The notes: generated by a model not told the origin, from the sequence alone. 64,000 nucleotides of DNA from Pseudomonas sp. B21-048 (GCF_024748615.1 NZ_CP087168.1:186001-250000), one strand, 5' to 3'; positions 46,020 through 56,280 are shown, numbered from the stretch's first letter. Numbers and translations are program-made.

Positions 46020-46946
46020 GTGAGCGAGCGTTCCAGCCATTGGCAATTGCAGACCATCGTCAGCCAACTGCGTACAGCGCGCGATCAGTGGCGCGCACAA
46101 AACGGCCGAGCCAGCGGCGAGCAAGGCGGTCGCGAGTTGCCGTCCCGAGCGGCCATGGCGGACATTCTCGAAGCCTTGTGTGGTGCGCTGTTCCCGATGC
46201 GATTGGGGCCGGTGGATTTGCGCGAGGAAAGTGAAGATTTCTACGTCGGCCATACGCTCGACGTGGCGTTGAACGCGCTGCTGGCTCAGGCTCGGCTCGA
46301 ACTGCGTTACGCCGCGCGCCACAGCGCCCAGGCCAACACTGAAGTCGAGGCCAAAACCATTCAGATCATTCAGGATTTCGCCCTCGCTCTGCCGGGGTTG
46401 CGCAGCCTGTTGGACACCGACGTGCTGGCGGCCTATCACGGCGATCCGGCGGCTCGCAGTGTCGATGAAGTGTTGCTCTGCTATCCGGGGATTCTGGCGG
46501 TGATTCACCATCGCCTGGCCCACCATTTGTACCGCGCCGGGTTGCCGATGCTGGCGCGGATCAGCGCCGAAATCGCCCACTCGGCCACGGGCATCGACAT
46601 CCATCCGGGAGCGCAGATCGGTCGCAGTTTTTTCATCGATCACGGGACAGGTGTGGTGATCGGCGAGACCGCGATCATTGGCGAGCGCGTGCGGATTTAT
46701 CAGGCGGTGACCTTGGGCGCCAAGCGCTTTCCGGCGGAAGAAGACGGCCAGTTGCAAAAGGGCCATCCGCGGCATCCGATCGTCGAGGACGATGTGGTGA
46801 TCTATGCCGGCGCGACGATTCTGGGGCGGATCACCATCGGCAAGGGGTCGACCATTGGCGGCAACGTCTGGCTGACCCGCAGCGTGCCGGCGGGGTGCAA
46901 CCTGACCCAGGCGAATCTGCAGCATGATGATGGGACGCAGAAGTAA
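46020..46946 (+). CDS. epsC: serine O-acetyltransferase (EpsC type)
   Basis: Makes O-acetylserine, the carbon skeleton for cysteine. The 308-residue protein has an N-terminal helical domain and a C-terminal left-handed beta helix of hexapeptide repeats ([39 protein letters not shown]). The start is GTG with AGGAG nine bases upstream. The length and N-terminus fit EpsC rather than the shorter CysE. It is divergent from dcyD across 190 bases. Confidence 0.93.
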   Translation: MSERSSHWQLQTIVSQLRTARDQWRAQNGRASGEQGGRELPSRAAMADILEALCGALFPMRLGPVDLREESEDFYVGHTLDVALNALLAQARLELRYAARHSAQANTEVEAKTIQIIQDFALALPGLRSLLDTDVLAAYHGDPAARSVDEVLLCYPGILAVIHHRLAHHLYRAGLPMLARISAEIAHSATGIDIHPGAQIGRSFFIDHGTGVVIGETAIIGERVRIYQAVTLGAKRFPAEEDGQLQKGHPRHPIVEDDVVIYAGATILGRITIGKGSTIGGNVWLTRSVPAGCNLTQANLQHDDGTQK

Positions 46947-46976
46947 GGCACCCCGATTGTACGTCTCTCCCTGAGC

Positions 46977-47081
46977 GATCATTCCCACGCTCCCGCGTGG
47001 GAATGATCAAGGGATGCTCCGCGTTCCAGGGCCGCCGATGCAGTGTCTGGCACCGTTGTGACGCAGAGCGTGGGAACGATC
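46977..47081. repeat. palindromic repeat, family A (full double unit)
   Basis: GATCATTCCCACGC...GTGGGAATGATC is a first hairpin, followed by GGATGCTCCGCGTTCC and a closing GACGCAGAGCGTGGGAACGATC. It lies between epsC and the convergent small membrane-protein gene. Confidence 0.85.
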
Positions 47082-47118
47082 GCGATAACTCCCACGTCAT
47101 ACCCATCTTTGAGTCTTT

Positions 47119-47379
47119 CTAGGTATCAGTACTCAACACCATGAACAGCACCAGCGCCGCCACCGGTACACCGAACACGGCGCTGCCGACCACCAGTTCC
47201 GTGCTCAACGGCTGGCCGGCGTTGACGATGCCGACCGCGCCGTTGATCAAGGTCAACGCCAGCCACAGCACGACAAAGCTGAAGGCCAGGGTCTGGCGAG
47301 GGAAACCGATTTTCTCGCCGATGAACAGCATCAGTGCCAGCAGAAGCAAACCGAAGAAGATGATGATTGCTGTGTGCAT
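47119..47379 (-). CDS. small inner-membrane protein
   Basis: An 86-residue protein with three hydrophobic segments (HTAIIIFFGLLLLALMLFIG, FSFVVLWLALTLINGAVGIV, VVGSAVFGVPVAALVLFMV). GGAG precedes the ATG at 47379; the frame extends further upstream only through a REP pair. No domain is recognised. Likely a conserved Pseudomonas membrane protein of unknown role. Confidence 0.75.
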   Translation of the reverse strand: MHTAIIIFFGLLLLALMLFIGEKIGFPRQTLAFSFVVLWLALTLINGAVGIVNAGQPLSTELVVGSAVFGVPVAALVLFMVLSTDT

Positions 47380-47422
47380 GGTGGAGCTCCGCCCTTCAGA
47401 TGTGTATTGCCCTTGAGGCCGT

Positions 47423-47516
47423 CTTCGCGGGCAAGTCACGCTCCCACAGGGTTTGTATCGAACGGTAATGCCGTGAACGACACGATCGCTGTGGGAGCAG
47501 GCTTGCCCGCGAAGGC
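47423..47516. repeat. REP pair, family B (divergent copy)
   Basis: CTTCGCGGGCAAGTCACGCT at the left and GGGAGCAGGCTTGCCCGCGA at the right, about 54 bases apart. The rest of the 401-base gap (47380-47780) shows only the promoter area of the aldo/keto reductase gene; no other gene is visible. Confidence 0.85.
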
Positions 47517-47780
47517 GTCCTTGCTGATTCATCCCTATATATATCGAGCATAGTTAAACCAACCCACCATTCACCCAAGCCAGCCTCGGCGATTGCAGGC
47601 CTGAGGTTGATCCAGTGCCCGCACTACCGAATGGAAACGCTGATTTCGGTCAGATTTAATAATCTGTGAAACGTTTCAGTATTTTCTCGAGTCCGAGATT
47701 TATCGGCGTTTGTCCGGGCGTATGCTGGGCAACTTGCAAAGCAGTCGATACCACATTCAAGACAGACAAGAGAGGATTCG

Positions 47781-48818
47781 ATGACCTACACCGCTGCCGA
47801 AAACCGCTACGATTCCATCCCTTACCGCCGTGTAGGCCGCAGCGGGCTGGTGCTGCCGGCACTGTCTCTGGGCTTGTGGCACAACTTCGGCGACAGCACG
47901 CCAATCGATACCCAGCGTTCGTTGCTGCGCACGGCATTCGATCTGGGCATCAACCACTTCGACCTGGCCAATAACTACGGCCCGCCGTACGGCAGCGCCG
48001 AGATAAACTTCGGTCGTTTGCTGCGTGAAGACTTCAAGCAGTACCGCGATGAGTTGATCATCTCCAGCAAGGCCGGTTGGGACATGTGGGCCGGCCCTTA
48101 CGGTCAGGGCGGTGGTTCGCGCAAATACGTGCTGGCCAGCCTCGACCAGAGCCTGCAGCGCCTGGGCCTCGACTACGTAGACATCTTCTATTCCCATCGC
48201 TTCGACCCGGACACGCCGCTGGAAGAAACCGCCAGCGCACTGGCCACCGCGGTGCAGCAGGGCAAGGCGCTGTACATCGGTATCTCGTCGTATTCCGGGG
48301 TGAAAACCCGTGAAATCGCCGGGTTGCTGAAAGAGTGGAAAGTGCCGTTACTGATTCATCAACCGGCTTACAACCTGCTCAATCGCTGGGTGGAAAAGGA
48401 CCTGCTGGACACCACCGATGAACTCGGTACCGGCGTGATCGCCTTCACGCCATTGGCTCAGGGGCTGTTGACCGACAAGTACCTCAATGGCGTGCCAGCG
48501 GATGCGCGGGTCAATCGTCCGGGTGGTGGTTCGTTGCAGGCGTCTCACCTGTCCGAAGCCAACATCGCCCAGGTGCGGGCGCTCAATGAAATCGCCAAAC
48601 GTCGCGGTCAGAGCCTGGCGCAGTTGGCGCTGGCCTGGACCTTGCGGGATCCACGGGTGACCTCGGCGCTGATTGGCGCGAGCCGGCCGGAGCAGATCAT
48701 CGAGAACGTCGGGGCGTTGAAGAATCTGAGTTTTAGCGTTGAAGAGTTGGCGGAGATTGACCGGTTTGCCCAGGAAGGTGGGGTCAATCTTTGGGAGAAG
48801 CCTTCGACGGCTGAGTAA
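47781..48818 (+). CDS. mgrA: aldo/keto reductase (YghZ/MgrA, L-glyceraldehyde-3-phosphate reductase)
   Basis: NADPH-dependent oxidoreductase of 345 residues. The first strand LPALSLGLWHNFGD and FDLANNYGPPYGSAE (catalytic Tyr and Asp) match the YghZ subgroup. DYVDIFYSHRFDPDTPLEET and the NADP site near LIGASRPEQIIEN are present. E. coli YghZ reduces L-glyceraldehyde 3-phosphate and methylglyoxal, so detoxification is likely. GAGAGGA precedes the ATG. A hairpin follows the stop. Confidence 0.9.
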   Translation: MTYTAAENRYDSIPYRRVGRSGLVLPALSLGLWHNFGDSTPIDTQRSLLRTAFDLGINHFDLANNYGPPYGSAEINFGRLLREDFKQYRDELIISSKAGWDMWAGPYGQGGGSRKYVLASLDQSLQRLGLDYVDIFYSHRFDPDTPLEETASALATAVQQGKALYIGISSYSGVKTREIAGLLKEWKVPLLIHQPAYNLLNRWVEKDLLDTTDELGTGVIAFTPLAQGLLTDKYLNGVPADARVNRPGGGSLQASHLSEANIAQVRALNEIAKRRGQSLAQLALAWTLRDPRVTSALIGASRPEQIIENVGALKNLSFSVEELAEIDRFAQEGGVNLWEKPSTAE

Positions 48819-48847
48819 ATTCGTTCGAGGGTCAAGAGCCGAATCAA

Positions 48848-48873
48848 GCATCCCCTCGCGGGAGAAGGGATGC
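48848..48873. terminator. hairpin between mgrA and the XRE gene
   Basis: GCATCCC-N12-GGGATGC, perfect 7-base arms between convergent genes. No strong T-run; CTCGCGGGAGAAGGGATG is also a common Pseudomonas intergenic repeat motif. Confidence 0.55.
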
Positions 48874-48902
48874 GTGATTTACTTTGAGGGGCGACGCGGT
48901 CG

Positions 48903-50105
48903 TTATTTTTTGCTTGGGAAGCCTAGTATCTCTGCTGTTTCATTGAAAAATGTATCCCTCGCAGATCTCTTTCTGAGCTGCATGTCGATCACCTGCGATT
49001 GATCTGGAAGGGTAAAGTAACCCTTATCAAGGCTACACAGGCTTTCCAGAATCGGCAGAGGTAGTCCCAGTAGCTGTCTGACTTGAGATCGGGAAAGTAC
49101 CTTGTTTTCCACGAGCATCTTTACGCCTTGAGCAATTAACTGCGGCCTTTCAAAATCGAAATCGCCATCCAGAGGCTCGCCTTTGACCCAGCCCCTTGCT
49201 GACCTGGCTTTCCACAATCTTGTTGTCGTGGTGTCATTGATTATCTCTAGGTCTAGACATCTACGAACCATCGCTGCCACAGACACTTTCCAGCGTGGTT
49301 TCAGTGCTAGCAAGGTATCCAGCGTAGGCCAGCGAATCTCCCTTAAGAAACTTTCTGCTGGCATCAGGAATGCACTTGCCAATCGATGTGCCTGTGATTC
49401 AAGCAACGCGTAATTCGATTCGTACTGTTCCTTGGAAATTTGCCGATGGAGAACGATATGTCCAAGCTCGTGGGCCGCATCGAATCGATTTCGTATGCCG
49501 TTCGCCTTATCTGCTACAAGGAGTACATAAGGTCGCTGATCCAGCTCATACCAATTTGATACACCATCCATTTTCAGGTGGCCTAGCGTGGTTCGAGCGC
49601 AGACGATCCCGGCATTCTCCAGAACCTGAACGACATTGGGTATGGGAGCGATTCCCAGGCCCCATGCTTGACGACATTCGCTAGCCATTCGTTCGATTTC
49701 TTCGTCGGAAATCAGCAGGCAGTTGCTTTCTTCCAGATGAGGAACATTAACGGTGACGAATTCAAGGCTTTCCTGAAGTTTGTAGGAGATGTCTTGAAGC
49801 CATTCCAAGCGCACCTCCGCTATTTCTCTCGCATTAGCGGTGGCACTCACCTGTGAGCGGAAGAAAAACGGCGTGTTCTCACTCGTTACGATTTGCTCTT
49901 CTAAAAGCCAGTTTTCACTGACGCCAAAGACCTCGCATAACCGCTGGAAAGCATCGGCCTCCGGAACCTGGAGCCCGTTCTCCCATTTAGAAATATTTCC
50001 AGAGGCGCGTCCAACCATTTCGGCCAAGGCAGTCTGGGTTATACCGCACGTGAGCCGTAACTGTTTGAGACGCTCGGACTGAAAGCCCGCGACTCCAGTT
50101 CTCAT
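48903..50105 (-). CDS. XRE regulator fused to ImmA/IrrE zinc peptidase
   Basis: The 400-residue protein has an N-terminal XRE helix-turn-helix (LRLTCGITQTALAEMVGRASGNISKWENG, about 15-43) and a central ImmA/IrrE metallopeptidase domain with the zinc motif HELGH in DAAHELGHIVLHR (about residue 214) and ALLESQAHRLASAFLMP. The C-terminal 100 residues are an extra helical part. Such proteins cleave or control repressors in mobile elements and stress responses. Codon use and composition are AT-richer than neighbours, pointing to transfer. It lies three bases after the interrupted partner gene, forming a two-gene unit. Confidence 0.88.
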   Translation of the reverse strand: MRTGVAGFQSERLKQLRLTCGITQTALAEMVGRASGNISKWENGLQVPEADAFQRLCEVFGVSENWLLEEQIVTSENTPFFFRSQVSATANAREIAEVRLEWLQDISYKLQESLEFVTVNVPHLEESNCLLISDEEIERMASECRQAWGLGIAPIPNVVQVLENAGIVCARTTLGHLKMDGVSNWYELDQRPYVLLVADKANGIRNRFDAAHELGHIVLHRQISKEQYESNYALLESQAHRLASAFLMPAESFLREIRWPTLDTLLALKPRWKVSVAAMVRRCLDLEIINDTTTTRLWKARSARGWVKGEPLDGDFDFERPQLIAQGVKMLVENKVLSRSQVRQLLGLPLPILESLCSLDKGYFTLPDQSQVIDMQLRKRSARDTFFNETAEILGFPSKK

Positions 50106-50108
50106 GGT

Positions 50109-50795
50109 TCACCTCTTGGAATTTTGCTCATCATCAGTTTGGTCTTCGATTTCTTCAGCGCGGCGCATCTTATCTCGCAATTTCACCAATTCAATCGGTT
50201 TCTGATCAATTGCTGGGTTATCAGAGTAGCCCTGAAGAAGCTCTTCGAACGTGCAATCCATATGGAAGCCCTTACCGTTGAAATAAGGTATGGCCATCAC
50301 GATCGCCACGGGCTCTGATTGATCTGCTGAACGTGGAGGTGGTGCGTGGACTACGACGAGTGCATGGATCAATTGTTCGGAAACGGTGTGGGACAGCCCA
50401 TCGATCCAATCCATCTGGGTTGACGCTAACGATTCGTTCAGCGATTTCAGTTCACTGCGGTGTTTCGCTGCGCGAACTTCTTTTTGTCAAGGCAAAACGA
50501 CAGATGTGATGCGGAGTTTTCCCAGTTCCAATAGGACGTAACTGTGCCCTTTGGGGTCGGTTGATTTGATGAGCGGATTCCAGCGGGTCATACCTGCTAA
50601 GGCTTCTTGAGCAAGTGAGTGGCGTAAGTGTCCCCTCAGATCTTCTTGAGGGGTATGAATCAGGAGGTCATGCACCACTTTCGAAGCTTTTTGAAAGGTT
50701 TGAGGAATCAGGACGCCGAGTTCTTCAAAAAACTCTCTATCAACTTGCGCACGAATGAAGCTTTGAATTTCTTCTTTTGTGATCATGCGATTCAT
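50109..50795 (-). pseudogene. partner of the XRE-ImmA gene, interrupted by in-frame TGA
   Basis: One continuous frame of 229 codons is broken only by TGA at 50489-50487. Part one (102 residues) is MNRMITKEEIQSFIRAQVDR ... RITSVVLP. After the stop the frame goes on without gaps, QKEVRAAKHRSELKSLNESL then MDWIDGLSHTVSEQLIHALV, to a charged end (EEIEDQTDDEQNSKR) three bases before the XRE gene. An internal ATG (50414) could restart the second part. A CGA-to-TGA change would explain it. No family is recognised; the pairing suggests a toxin-antitoxin or defence-like cargo. Confidence 0.65.
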
Positions 50796-50921
50796 CACTC
50801 ACTATTCGGTAAGCGGATTTTTACTTCATTTTTATTCGTTATGGAAGAGCGACCTGTTTTTTTATACAGCTTGTCAGACGAGTAGTGGCGTCAATTCGAA
50901 TGTTACTTCTAGACTCAAGCG

Positions 50922-51764
50922 TCACCGAAAAAATGGCACATCCCCCAACACCGTCGCCCGCTGCATCACCCGCCGCGCCGGGCGGTAATCATCCACCGCG
51001 TGATGCTGGGTCACGCGGTTGTCCCAAAACGCGATGTCGTCTTTCTGCCAGCGCCAGCGGATGGTGAATTCCGGCCGTGTGGTGTGGGCGAACAGGAATT
51101 TCAGAATCACCTCGCTTTCCGTTTCCGACAGCTCATTGATCTTCGACGTGAACCCTTCATTGACGAACAACGACCGGCGCCCGCTCACCGGGTGCGTGCG
51201 AATCACCGGGTGCGATAACGGTGGGTTCTTGCGCCGGGCCTCTTCCCACTGGGCCAGCGCTTCTGGTGTATTGCCATAGCGTTCCAGCGGGAACGAACGG
51301 GTGAAATCGTGAGTAGCGGTCAGCCCTTCTAGCAAGGTTTTCATCGGCGTGGACAGCGCTTCATACGCCGCGATACCGCTGGCCCATAGCGTGTCGCCGC
51401 CAAATTCCGGCAGCAGTTTGGCGCTGAGCACCGCGCCCATGGCCGGGGTTGGCAGGAAGGTCACGTCGGTGTGCCAGATCGCGTTGTCCCGTACGTCTGT
51501 GACGGCGGTGTCGAGGATCAGCACTTCCGGCTGCTCAGGCACGTTCGGGTAGATTGGGTGAATGTGCAGGTCGCCGAAATAGGCGGCGAATCGCGCTTGT
51601 TGTTGCGGCTCGATCGGCTGGTCGCGGAAGAACAGCACTTGATGCTTGAGCAGCGCCTGTTCGATGGCGTCGCGTTGCTCCAGGTTCAGCGGCTGGCTGA
51701 TGTCGACGCCGCTGATTTGCGCGCCGAGGGCGGAGCTTAAAGGGACGATGGTCAGGTGGCTCAT
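50922..51764 (-). CDS. tauD: taurine dioxygenase
   Basis: Fe(II)/2-oxoglutarate dioxygenase that releases sulfite from taurine. The protein has 280 residues. The iron triad is visible as His and Asp of WHTDVTF and the distal His in [11 protein letters not shown]; the 2-oxoglutarate Arg follows in PARRVMQR. The frame starts earlier, but the ATG at 51764 is the family start (AAAGAGA upstream). Last gene of tauABCD, 38 bases after tauC. Confidence 0.95.
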   Translation of the reverse strand: MSHLTIVPLSSALGAQISGVDISQPLNLEQRDAIEQALLKHQVLFFRDQPIEPQQQARFAAYFGDLHIHPIYPNVPEQPEVLILDTAVTDVRDNAIWHTDVTFLPTPAMGAVLSAKLLPEFGGDTLWASGIAAYEALSTPMKTLLEGLTATHDFTRSFPLERYGNTPEALAQWEEARRKNPPLSHPVIRTHPVSGRRSLFVNEGFTSKINELSETESEVILKFLFAHTTRPEFTIRWRWQKDDIAFWDNRVTQHHAVDDYRPARRVMQRATVLGDVPFFR

Positions 51765-51802
51765 GGTGGTTCTCTTTAATCCGGGGTTCCCACAATGAAT
51801 AT

Positions 51803-52636
51803 TCAATGAGCCTGGCCGTGCCATGGCACCAGTTTGCGTTGCAGCGCACGCAAGCCCATTTCCATGGCGAAGGCGATCAGCGCGATCACCAGAATCCCCA
51901 GCACCACCACATCAGTGACCAGAAATTGCGCGGCCGACTGCACCATGAAGCCCAAACCACTGGTGGCAGCGATCAATTCGGCGGCCACCAGCGTCGACCA
52001 ACCGACACCCAGACCAATCCGCACGCCGGTCAAAATGTCCGGCAAGGCACTGGGCAGAATCACATGCCGAATCAACTGCGCCCGAGTCGCGCCCAACGAC
52101 TGCGCGGCGCGCAATTTGGCCGGGTCGACGGTGCGCACGCCAGTGGCGGTGGCAATCGCGATCGGGGCGAAAATCGCCAGATAGATCAACAAGACTTTCG
52201 ACAGCTCACCGATGCCGCACCAGATCACGATCAGCGGCAGATAAGCCAGCGGCGGAATCGGACGATAGAACTCGATCAGCGGATCGAGAATGCCGCGAGC
52301 GGTGCGGTTGTGGCCAATGGCGATGCCGACCGGCACGGCGGTCAGCACCGCGAAGCCCAGACCCAGGCCAATACGACTGAGGCTCGCGCCCAAATGCTGC
52401 CACAAGGTCGAATCCATGTAGCCGGTGGTCACCAGCAGCCAGCCTTTTTGCAGCACGGCGGAGGGTGGCGGCAGGAACAGTGGCTCGATCAAACCAGTGG
52501 CCGTCACGGCCCACCAGATCGCCAACAGCGCGATGAGAGTCAGCACGCTGATCCAGCGCGTGTTCAAACTGCGACGCAGCACAATGACCGTCGAGCCCGA
52601 CTTCACCGTCGCGGCGGGAATTTCATAAGTGCTCAT
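51803..52636 (-). CDS. tauC: taurine ABC transporter permease
   Basis: Permease of 277 residues with about six helices and an EAA loop ([28 protein letters not shown]) that contacts TauB. Start overlaps the tauB stop by four bases (ATGA). The N-terminal cytoplasmic tail of about 30 residues is normal for TauC/SsuC. Confidence 0.94.
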   Translation of the reverse strand: MSTYEIPAATVKSGSTVIVLRRSLNTRWISVLTLIALLAIWWAVTATGLIEPLFLPPPSAVLQKGWLLVTTGYMDSTLWQHLGASLSRIGLGLGFAVLTAVPVGIAIGHNRTARGILDPLIEFYRPIPPLAYLPLIVIWCGIGELSKVLLIYLAIFAPIAIATATGVRTVDPAKLRAAQSLGATRAQLIRHVILPSALPDILTGVRIGLGVGWSTLVAAELIAATSGLGFMVQSAAQFLVTDVVVLGILVIALIAFAMEMGLRALQRKLVPWHGQAH

Positions 52637-53427
52637 GCGCGCTCCTGCCGCTGGACGGCACTGCGTTGGGAGAACACTTTGGCGAGCACGTGTTCGCGGG
52701 TTTCGATAAAGCGCGGGTCGGATTTGATCGCCCGCGCCGATTCGCCAGCGGCGTAACGCTGACCGAAATCCAGACTCAGACGCTCGACGATTTGCCCGGG
52801 GTTTGGTGCCAGCAAAATCAGATCCGTGGCGAGGAACACCGCTTCTTCAATGTCATGGGTAATCAGGAACACCGGTTTGGCGGTGCGTTGCCAGACTTGC
52901 AGCAACAGCTCCTGCATCTGTTCGCGGGTGAAGGCGTCGAGGGCACCGAAGGGTTCATCCATCAGCAAAACCCGAGGGGCTGCGGCAAGTGCACGAGCGA
53001 GGCCGACACGTTGCTTCTGCCCGCCCGAGAGCTGCCAGATTCGGCGATTTTCGAAACCGGAAAGGCCCACCAGCGCGAGCATTTCCCGGGCACGGATTTC
53101 GCGTTTTTCCCGGGGGACGCCAGCCAGTTCCAGGCCGAAGCCGACGTTGGCCAGCACGTCCTGCCAAGGCAGCAGGGCGTCGTCCTGGAACACTACGCCG
53201 CGCTCGGCGCTCGGGCCTTTGACTGGCACGCCGTCAAGGGTGATGCGCCCGGCAGTGGGCTCGACGAAACCGGCAATCAGGTTCAACAGCGAGGTCTTGC
53301 CACTGCCGGACGGGCCGAGGGCGACCAGCAACTGCCGGGGCCCCAGGCTCAGGGAAATATCCGCCAGCACAGGTTCCGGGCTGCCGGGGTACTGTGCGCC
53401 GATGCGCTCCAGCTCAAGCAAAGCCAT
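52633..53427 (-). CDS. tauB: taurine ABC transporter ATP-binding protein
   Basis: ATPase of 264 residues with Walker [10 protein letters not shown], signature [15 protein letters not shown], Walker [13 protein letters not shown] and H-loop [12 protein letters not shown], as in the TauB/SsuB group. It lies 16 bases downstream of tauA and overlaps tauC. Confidence 0.94.
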   Translation of the reverse strand: MALLELERIGAQYPGSPEPVLADISLSLGPRQLLVALGPSGSGKTSLLNLIAGFVEPTAGRITLDGVPVKGPSAERGVVFQDDALLPWQDVLANVGFGLELAGVPREKREIRAREMLALVGLSGFENRRIWQLSGGQKQRVGLARALAAAPRVLLMDEPFGALDAFTREQMQELLLQVWQRTAKPVFLITHDIEEAVFLATDLILLAPNPGQIVERLSLDFGQRYAAGESARAIKSDPRFIETREHVLAKVFSQRSAVQRQERA

Positions 53428-53443
53428 CGCGGTTAACTCCCGA

Positions 53444-54421
53444 TCAGTTGGTGATGTACTTGGCGCTGACGTACGGCGCGTAGTCCGGCAGCACGGCCTC
53501 GACCTTGCCCTGTTCCTTGAGGAACACCGCAGTGTCGGTGATGGCCTTGGTGGTCGGCGCGCCGAGGGTGATCACCTGATCAGCCGCGAGCGGGAAGACG
53601 TTGCCTTGCAGCAGCAATGGAATGTCGCTGGCCTTGGCACCGGAGAGCTTCACCAGTTTGTCGACATTGCTTTGGTTGGCGAGCCAGGCTTTCGGGTCTT
53701 TGCGGTAGTCGGCGTAGGCATCGAGGGTCACTTTGGCGAACGCGGTGACGATTTCCGGGTGCTTCTCGGCGAAATCCTTACGCACGATCCAGGCATCGAA
53801 AGTCGGCGCGCCGAACTTGGCCAACTCGCCTGAGGTGATCAGCACTTTGCCGTTTTCCTTGGCCACGCCGAGCGCCGGGTCCCATACGTAAGTGGCGTCG
53901 ATATCACCGCGTTTCCACGCAGCGATGATCGCCGGCGGGGCGAGGTTGAGTACGGTGACTTTCGATGGGTCGATGTTCCAGTGTTTCAGCGCGGCCAGCA
54001 GGCTGTAGTGACCGGTGGAAACGAACGGTACGGCGATTTTCTTGCCGATCAGGTCTTGCGGAGTCTTGATCCCGGAACCGTCGCGAGCGACCAGCGCTTC
54101 GGCGGCGCCGATCTGGGTGGCGATGAGGAAGGTTTCTACCGGGACTTTGCGAGTGATTGCCGCCGTCAGAGGGCTGGAACCGAGGTAGCCGATTTGCACA
54201 TCGCCGGAAGCGATGGCGGCGATGATGTCGGCACCGCTGTCGAATTTGCGCCAGTCGATGTTGGCTTTGGTGGCTTTTTCGTAGGTACCGTCGGCTTGGG
54301 CGACTTTGGCGGGGTCAACGGTGGTCTGGTAGGCGACGGTCACATCTGCTGCCTGAGCCAGAAAACTCGCCGAAGCCAGAAACGCGGCGGCCAGAAGGCG
54401 AAGAGGGGAAGTCAGTTTCAT
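53444..54421 (-). CDS. tauA: taurine-binding periplasmic protein
   Basis: Binding protein of 325 residues. The signal peptide ends FLAQAADV (about residue 24); [19 protein letters not shown] and the [16 protein letters not shown] loop are TauA marks. AAGGAG precedes the ATG. It heads tauABCD, with an AT-rich dyad upstream that is a likely site for sulfate-starvation control. Confidence 0.95.
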   Translation of the reverse strand: MKLTSPLRLLAAAFLASASFLAQAADVTVAYQTTVDPAKVAQADGTYEKATKANIDWRKFDSGADIIAAIASGDVQIGYLGSSPLTAAITRKVPVETFLIATQIGAAEALVARDGSGIKTPQDLIGKKIAVPFVSTGHYSLLAALKHWNIDPSKVTVLNLAPPAIIAAWKRGDIDATYVWDPALGVAKENGKVLITSGELAKFGAPTFDAWIVRKDFAEKHPEIVTAFAKVTLDAYADYRKDPKAWLANQSNVDKLVKLSGAKASDIPLLLQGNVFPLAADQVITLGAPTTKAITDTAVFLKEQGKVEAVLPDYAPYVSAKYITN

Positions 54422-54476
54422 CGGAAAGCTCCTTGTCAGGCGACCGAGAGTCGGCGTGAAAAGGAGACTAAATGAT

Positions 54477-54517
54477 ATAAGAATCCGAAAATAAATAACT
54501 TTTTCGAATTATCTTAT
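54477..54517 (-). promoter_or_regulatory. AT-rich dyad upstream of tauABCD
   Basis: ATAAGA-ATCCGAAAA on the left pairs with TTTTTCGAATTA-TCTTAT on the right with a 2-base gap, 56 bases before tauA. Long AT-rich imperfect dyads fit LysR-type (CysB/Cbl-like) sites; identity of the factor is inferred. Confidence 0.45.
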
Positions 54518-54547
54518 GAGCGGAAAATTCTAAGAGAGACCGTTGTC

Positions 54548-54650
54548 GATCGTTCCCACGCTCCGCGTGGGAATGCAGCCGGTGACGCTCCGCGTCACCT
54601 GGACGCGGAGCGTCCCTTGAGGCATTACCACGCAGAGCGTGGGAACGATC
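54548..54650. repeat. palindromic repeat, family A (full double unit)
   Basis: GATCGTTCCCACGCTCCGCG ... CACGCAGAGCGTGGGAACGATC with inner GTGACGCTCCGCGTCAC and GGACGCGGAGCGTCC. It lies between the tau promoter and the gshA stop. Confidence 0.9.
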
Positions 54651-54696
54651 GAGGAGCGAAGCTTGCCCGCGATAAAGTCCGCAGGGCCTTCAGAGT

Positions 54697-56280
54697 TTAG
54701 TTACTGATCGCCAGAATACTCGCCTGATACGACCCGACAAACACATCGAAATCGCCGACTTCGTTCTGTTCCAGCTCCACCTGCTGAGCCAGCGACGAGC
54801 GCGCCAGTTCTTCAAATTTAGCCTGTTCTTCGTCTGAAAGCGGCTCGCTACGGAAAAACTCTGCGTGCACCTGACTCTGGCGCAGGGAGAATCGGGCAAA
54901 GCTTTCCTTGTGCTCGGCCATCGCCGCCAACACCTGCGCCGATGGCGTCAGGGACGAGTCCTGGACCTTGGCCAGTTGTGCGTCCAGGGCCTTGCTGTGG
55001 GCATCGCCGCCATGGCTTTGATCCAGTAATGCCGCCAATGGCGCAATTTTTTCCAGCAATTCGCTGGCCCATTCCTTCAGGTCTACTGGCTGCCCGTCGC
55101 GTTGCAATTGCAGGCCCGGACGACGACCTTCCTTGACCACGCTGAGGAAGTTCGACGTCGCATTGCCGCAGCTGGTACTGGTCAGCAGTGGGCTGTCGTT
55201 CAGCGCGCAGTACAACAGGAATGCATCAAGGAACCGCGACTCGGTGAGGTCGATGCCCATCGGCAGGAACGGGTTGATGTCCAGGCAGCGCGCTTCGACG
55301 TACTGAATGCCACGGGCCACCAGTGCCTGAATCGGACGCTCACCGGTGTAGGTCACGCGTTTCGGGCGGATGTTGGAGTAGTACTCGTTTTCGATCTGCA
55401 GGATGTTGGTGTTGAGCTGAACCCACTCACCGTCCTGATGCGTACCGACTTCGACGTACGGCGGGTATGGCGTGGCCACCGCTTTGCGCAGGCTGTCGGT
55501 GTAGCTGGTCAGATCGTTGTAGCACGGCGTCAGACCGGCCTGGGCGTTGCTCTGGTAACCCAGATCGCTCATGCGCAGGCTGGTGGCGTACGGCAGGTAC
55601 AAGGTGTCCGGGTCCAGCTGTTCCAACTGATGCGAGCGACCGCGCAGGAAACCGGCGTCCAGCGCAGGCGAAGCACCGAACAGGTACATCAGCAGCCAGC
55701 TGTAGCGGCGGAAGTTGCGGATCAGCGCGATGTAGGCCGACGACTGATAATCGCGATCGGTGCCGACAAAGCCTTCGGCCTCTTTAAGCAGCGGCCAGAG
55801 CTTTTCCGGCAGGGAAAAGTTGTAGTGGATTCCGGCGATGCACTGCATGGTCTTGCCGTAACGCAGCGCCAGGCCCTTGCGATAGACGTACTTGAGCTGA
55901 CCGATGTTGGAGGTGCCGTAATAAGCGATCGGGATGTCTTCCTCGGCCGGCAACGGGCACGGCATCGATGGACTCCACAGGTACTCATTGCCGAGCTTGC
56001 TGTAGGCAAACCGATGGATCTTATCGAGGCTTGCCAGGGTTTCCGCCGGGTCTGGCAGGGCTGGCGTGATGAATTCCAGCAGCGACTCGGAATAGTCGGT
56101 GGTGATTTGTTCATTGGTCAGCGCGGAACCCAATGCTACAGGGTGCGGCGTTTGCGCCAGGCGCCCTTCGCCTGTCACGCGCAGGCATTCACGTTCGATG
56201 CCGTGAAGGCACTGTTCGAGCAGAGAGAGGTTAGCGCGCTCGCCGAGCAGAGCCAGGCGGCGGTTGAGAAGTTCGCTCAA
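54697..56280 (-). CDS. gshA: glutamate-cysteine ligase
   Basis: First step of glutathione synthesis: joins L-glutamate and L-cysteine with ATP. The family core is visible: [63 protein letters not shown] choose the TTG at 56280. It follows AAGGAA at proper spacing and gives 527 residues starting MSELLNRR, like P. aeruginosa GshA as I recall it. A GTG five codons earlier has no ribosome site. It uses cysteine supplied by the many sulfur genes in this window. Confidence 0.95.
   Translation of the reverse strand: MSELLNRRLALLGERANLSLLEQCLHGIERECLRVTGEGRLAQTPHPVALGSALTNEQITTDYSESLLEFITPALPDPAETLASLDKIHRFAYSKLGNEYLWSPSMPCPLPAEEDIPIAYYGTSNIGQLKYVYRKGLALRYGKTMQCIAGIHYNFSLPEKLWPLLKEAEGFVGTDRDYQSSAYIALIRNFRRYSWLLMYLFGASPALDAGFLRGRSHQLEQLDPDTLYLPYATSLRMSDLGYQSNAQAGLTPCYNDLTSYTDSLRKAVATPYPPYVEVGTHQDGEWVQLNTNILQIENEYYSNIRPKRVTYTGERPIQALVARGIQYVEARCLDINPFLPMGIDLTESRFLDAFLLYCALNDSPLLTSTSCGNATSNFLSVVKEGRRPGLQLQRDGQPVDLKEWASELLEKIAPLAALLDQSHGGDAHSKALDAQLAKVQDSSLTPSAQVLAAMAEHKESFARFSLRQSQVHAEFFRSEPLSDEEQAKFEELARSSLAQQVELEQNEVGDFDVFVGSYQASILAISN

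Noticed and set aside
50487..50489. TGA as a selenocysteine codon
   Set aside because: Only a weak stem-loop follows, the family is unknown and no selenoprotein context is present; nonsense mutation, restart or readthrough are simpler.
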